Shown piece after piece: positions 62,511 to 64,000 of a stretch of 64,000 bases of DNA. The position numbers and the translations under genes were made by a program. The notes under the pieces were generated by a model. That model was given only the letters and a program-made list of their open reading frames with translations, searched no databases and was not told the DNA's origin. The first letter of the stretch is position 1, and every line of letters starts with the position of its first letter. This DNA comes from Sphingobium terrigena (GTDB lineage: Bacteria > Pseudomonadota > Alphaproteobacteria > Sphingomonadales > Sphingomonadaceae): contig NZ_QVRA01000006.1 in NCBI RefSeq assembly GCF_003591655.1, positions 186,001-250,000 on the forward strand, in the 5' to 3' direction.

Positions 62511-62720
62511 TTATTTCGTCGCGAACTGGCCGGCTTCGGCCTTGAACATGTCGCGCGCGAAGGCGCGGACGGCGGTCGCGGTCTTGAATTTCTCGTCCTG
62601 GAGCAGTGACGAGGTCAGCGGATAGCCCTGCGAATTATAGCGGGTTTCCCGCACGGTCAGGCGGAAATGGCCTTCTTCATCTTTGCTGATCAGGAAGGGT
62701 CGGATTGCTGCGCGGCTCAT
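62511..62720 (-). CDS. Small conserved hypothetical protein (69 aa)
   Basis: A 69-residue soluble protein: MSRAAIRPFLISKDEEGHFR, LTVRETRYNSQGYPLTSSLL, then FKTATAVRAFARDMFKAEAG. It is preceded by an excellent ribosome-binding site, AAGGAGG, 5 nt before the ATG, so it is surely translated. It looks like a short alpha/beta protein. I do not recognise a family. It is convergent with the cell-wall hydrolase gene and sits immediately after a terminator for the upstream small gene. Confidence 0.75.
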   Translation of the reverse strand: MSRAAIRPFLISKDEEGHFRLTVRETRYNSQGYPLTSSLLQDEKFKTATAVRAFARDMFKAEAGQFATK

Positions 62721-62742
62721 AATGCCTCCTTGTAAATGACAG

Positions 62743-62772
62743 AAAAAAGGGGAGCGCCAACCGGCGCTCCCC
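62743..62772 (-). terminator. Intrinsic terminator after the 46-aa protein gene
   Basis: GGGGAGCGCC (62749-62758) and GGCGCTCCCC (62763-62772) form a perfect 10-bp stem with an AACC loop. On the minus strand six T residues follow directly (62748-62743). It isolates the 46-aa gene from the 69-aa gene. Confidence 0.88.
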
Positions 62773-62787
62773 CGACATGATCGATAT

Positions 62788-62928
62788 TTAGCCCACCATA
62801 TCCGCAACGATCTGCTTGAGCTGGTTAGCGGACAGGGTGCCGCCCGGCGTCAGGCCGGGATGATAAGGGCGCTTCCTGTCGAACAGCGAGAGCGTGGGAC
62901 GTGGGCTTCTGGGTGAATGGTTATGCAA
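62788..62928 (-). CDS. 46-residue conserved small protein with TTG start
   Basis: Begins at TTG (62928) after a well-placed GCGAGGAA: MHNHSPRSPRPTLSLFDRKR, PYHPGLTPGGTLSANQLKQI, VADMVG. The N-terminal half is basic and Pro-rich, the C-terminal half ends in a short amphipathic helix. A terminator lies 15 bp after the stop, so it is its own transcription unit. An ATG much further upstream (63003) would give a 71-residue reading, but its extra residues look non-coding. Function unknown. Confidence 0.6.
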   Translation of the reverse strand: MHNHSPRSPRPTLSLFDRKRPYHPGLTPGGTLSANQLKQIVADMVG

Positions 62929-63046
62929 AATTATTCCTCGCGGCCAATGCCGCGTAACAAGTGATTTGGGTCCATGGCGGCACCATGCCGGCCATGCGAC
63001 CATAAGTATGTCAGCCGCGCGCCATCGGGCGCGACCTGGGGCGCTG

Positions 63047-63385
63047 TCAGCGCCCGCCTTTGCGGCTCTTGCGGGCCAGGTAGCGCGCGTCGCGCGCAGC
63101 CTTGCGTTCTTCGTCGGTCAGTTCCGGCTTGATCGCAGCAGCGGCAGCTTCCGCCTCCAGACGCGCGCGTTCCACCTTGGCGGCGCGTTCTTCTTCGCGG
63201 GCGAGCTTGGCCAGCCGACGCTTTTCCTGTTCGGCAGCGGCCTTCGCCTCTGCAGCGGCGGCGCGTTCGGCCGCCAGCACCGGATCAACCGGGGGCTTGG
63301 CCCGCAGCTTGGCAAGCGCCTTGTCACGCGCCTGGGTGGCGAGCGCCCTGCGTTCCTGAAAATCGGGTTCCTTATATTTCAGCAT
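63047..63385 (-). CDS. DUF6481-type coiled-coil protein
   Basis: A 112-residue, strongly charged protein: MLKYKEPDFQERRALATQAR, DKALAKLRAKPPVDPVLAAE, then a long Ala/Arg/Glu coiled-coil and the C-terminal LTDEERKAARDARYLARKSRKGGR. As I recall, DUF6481 proteins start with a KEPDFxER motif. A start at 63385 after an AGGACAG site fits; an in-frame ATG at 63406 has no ribosome-binding site. Function unknown; the basic C-terminus suggests nucleic-acid or ribosome contact. Confidence 0.75.
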   Translation of the reverse strand: MLKYKEPDFQERRALATQARDKALAKLRAKPPVDPVLAAERAAAAEAKAAAEQEKRRLAKLAREEERAAKVERARLEAEAAAAAIKPELTDEERKAARDARYLARKSRKGGR

Positions 63386-63612
63386 TCGTTCTAATCTGTC
63401 CTGCATTGCGCATGATATGAGAGGGATGCGCGACTATTCGCACATCCCGGCTTTATGAGGCGCGATGGGGGACAAGAGGAGAAGCCTTGAGGCAGTCCGA
63501 TATCCGTCAAAAGGCGACGTAAGCAAATTCCATATAGCAGCTGTTGCAGCAAAAGGGAAGGTGCGGGCAAAAACGGGGCCATGACTCTGGCGCAGCGGCG
63601 GCGCTTACCCCC

Positions 63613-63641
63613 TTCACAAAGGGTGGAGCCTGTCCTATATG
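63613..63641 (+). promoter_or_regulatory. Sigma-70-like promoter upstream of rpoB
   Basis: TTCACA (63613-63618), 17 nt, TATATG (63636-63641). Transcription would start near 63648, giving rpoB a leader of about 264 nt. No ribosomal protein gene (rplJ, rplL) lies between, unlike the common rplJL-rpoBC order. Confidence 0.55.
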
Positions 63642-63776
63642 CGCCCTTCGAAATCCGGTTCAGGCAGCTTTACGGCATGGCAGGAACCGTCTCCCGAATC
63701 GTCCGGGGTACAGGGTCGCATTGCGCACGATCACTGGCAGTATGGGGCGAATTTGGCGGGTTACAAGACGCTGACA

Positions 63777-63810
63777 GTGCGGTTCGGACAGTCCCGACCC
63801 GCACTTTTTT
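63777..63810 (+). terminator. Intrinsic terminator within the rpoB leader (attenuator or small-RNA end)
   Basis: GTGCGG (63777-63782) pairs with CCGCAC (63799-63804), with an inner TCGG/CCGA stem, and six T residues follow (63805-63810). It lies between the promoter at 63613 and the rpoB ATG at 63912. A transcript of about 160 nt would end here unless read-through occurs. More hairpins follow: GGGGTG/CACCCC (about 63822-63838) and TTTTCGC/GCGAAAA (63862-63881). Confidence 0.65.
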
Positions 63811-63911
63811 GCGTGGATGCAGGGGTGCGAATCACCCCTTCCCATTCGCGTTCAGGCTGAATTTTCGCTGCGATGCGAAAAATACGCGACGAACGAAGGC
63901 AAGGACAACGC

Positions 63912-64000
63912 ATGGCGACCAAGGCTCCCTCCATCAGCAACACCGGCGCGAAGAAGCGCATCAGAAAGGTGTTCGGCGACATCCACGAAGTGGTGCAGAT
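63912..64000 (+). CDS. rpoB: RNA polymerase beta subunit, first 29 codons (partial)
   Basis: The frame reads MATKAPSISNTGAKKRIRKV then FGDIHEVVQ and runs off the right edge. KRIRKVFGDIHEVVQ is the conserved N-terminus of sphingomonad RpoB (followed in full-length proteins by MPNLIEVQ). The AAGGA before the ATG is a suitable ribosome-binding site. Only about 2% of the protein is present, but the signature and its position are convincing. Confidence 0.88.
   Translation, partial: MATKAPSISNTGAKKRIRKVFGDIHEVVQ

Noticed and set aside
63648-63810. 6S RNA, SRP RNA or tmRNA upstream of rpoB
   Set aside because: The 5' and 3' ends do not pair into a closing stem, and the SRP tetraloop domain and tmRNA features are absent.
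63544-63860. Short frames in the rpoB leader (76 and 73 codons)
   Set aside because: No ribosome-binding site or family resemblance; they span promoter and terminator elements.

Overview
The window is a 64 kb chromosomal segment of about 62-65% GC from an alphaproteobacterium of the Sphingomonadaceae (Sphingobium or a close relative). The evidence is the gene order, the N-terminus of RpoB at the right edge, the eukaryotic-type NADP isocitrate dehydrogenase, the alphaproteobacterial LexA box (GAAC-N7-GAAC) and several families of intergenic palindromes of the kind common in sphingomonad genomes. I see no tRNA, rRNA operon, CRISPR array, insertion sequence or prophage. The genus is an inference.

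Layout, left to right. 0-9 kb: 5' part of rpsB; a LexA-boxed small membrane protein; pssA-psd (phosphatidylethanolamine synthesis); icd; a GNAT-nitrilase fusion; a lower-GC RipA-like membrane protein; HicAB. 7-14 kb: glmS and glmU (UDP-GlcNAc supply) interspersed with a PIN toxin/RHH antitoxin pair, a membrane-anchored metallophosphoesterase, gph and an enoyl-CoA hydratase; then a 600-bp low-GC stretch of decayed coding sequence and hairpins. 14-24.5 kb: a TCA block on the minus strand (mdh, sucD, sucA, sucB, lpdA) plus zapE, a thioesterase and an isolated sdhB; sucC and sdhCDA are absent. 24.6-29.5 kb: a CDP-alcohol/polyol-phosphate cluster (glycerophosphotransferase-like protein, CDP-alcohol phosphatidyltransferase, HIT protein, nucleotidyltransferase, flippase). 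29.8-32.8 kb: rplM-rpsI and heme A synthase with a companion secreted protein. 32.9-39.7 kb: sugar-acid catabolism (dgoA, dgoK, an IlvD/Edd dehydratase, an aldehyde dehydrogenase, a Gfo/Idh/MocA sugar dehydrogenase, a FadR-type regulator). 39.8-47.3 kb: an iron-acquisition island (PepSY, DUF2271, DUF4198 and ApbE on plus; a Fiu-type receptor, TonB and a PiuC hydroxylase on minus) with three Fur-box-like palindromes. 47.3-53.2 kb: RHH protein, phaB, hemH, a molybdenum hydroxylase large subunit without its partner, a CoA-binding protein and mrp. 53.3-62.5 kb: hflK-hflC-degP, a YjgR/HerA-like ATPase, an MFS exporter, cysK and a cell-wall hydrolase. 62.5-64 kb: small conserved proteins, and the promoter, structured leader and first codons of rpoB.

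How it fits together: most of the window is core metabolism. The accessory content is the two toxin-antitoxin modules, the RipA-like gene, the CDP-alcohol cluster, the iron island and the sugar-acid cluster. The best leads for undescribed biology are (1) a single-pass membrane protein behind a LexA box, like Caulobacter SOS division inhibitors; (2) a candidate small RNA with a perfect 13-bp terminator directly downstream of a Fur-box-like palindrome beside mdh, a possible RyhB-like RNA; (3) the CDP-alcohol cluster, which looks able to build a polyol-phosphate envelope component; (4) the decayed, hairpin-rich island at 13.6-14.2 kb with an exceptionally strong ribosome-binding site on a 21-codon frame; and (5) an intrinsic terminator inside the rpoB leader.
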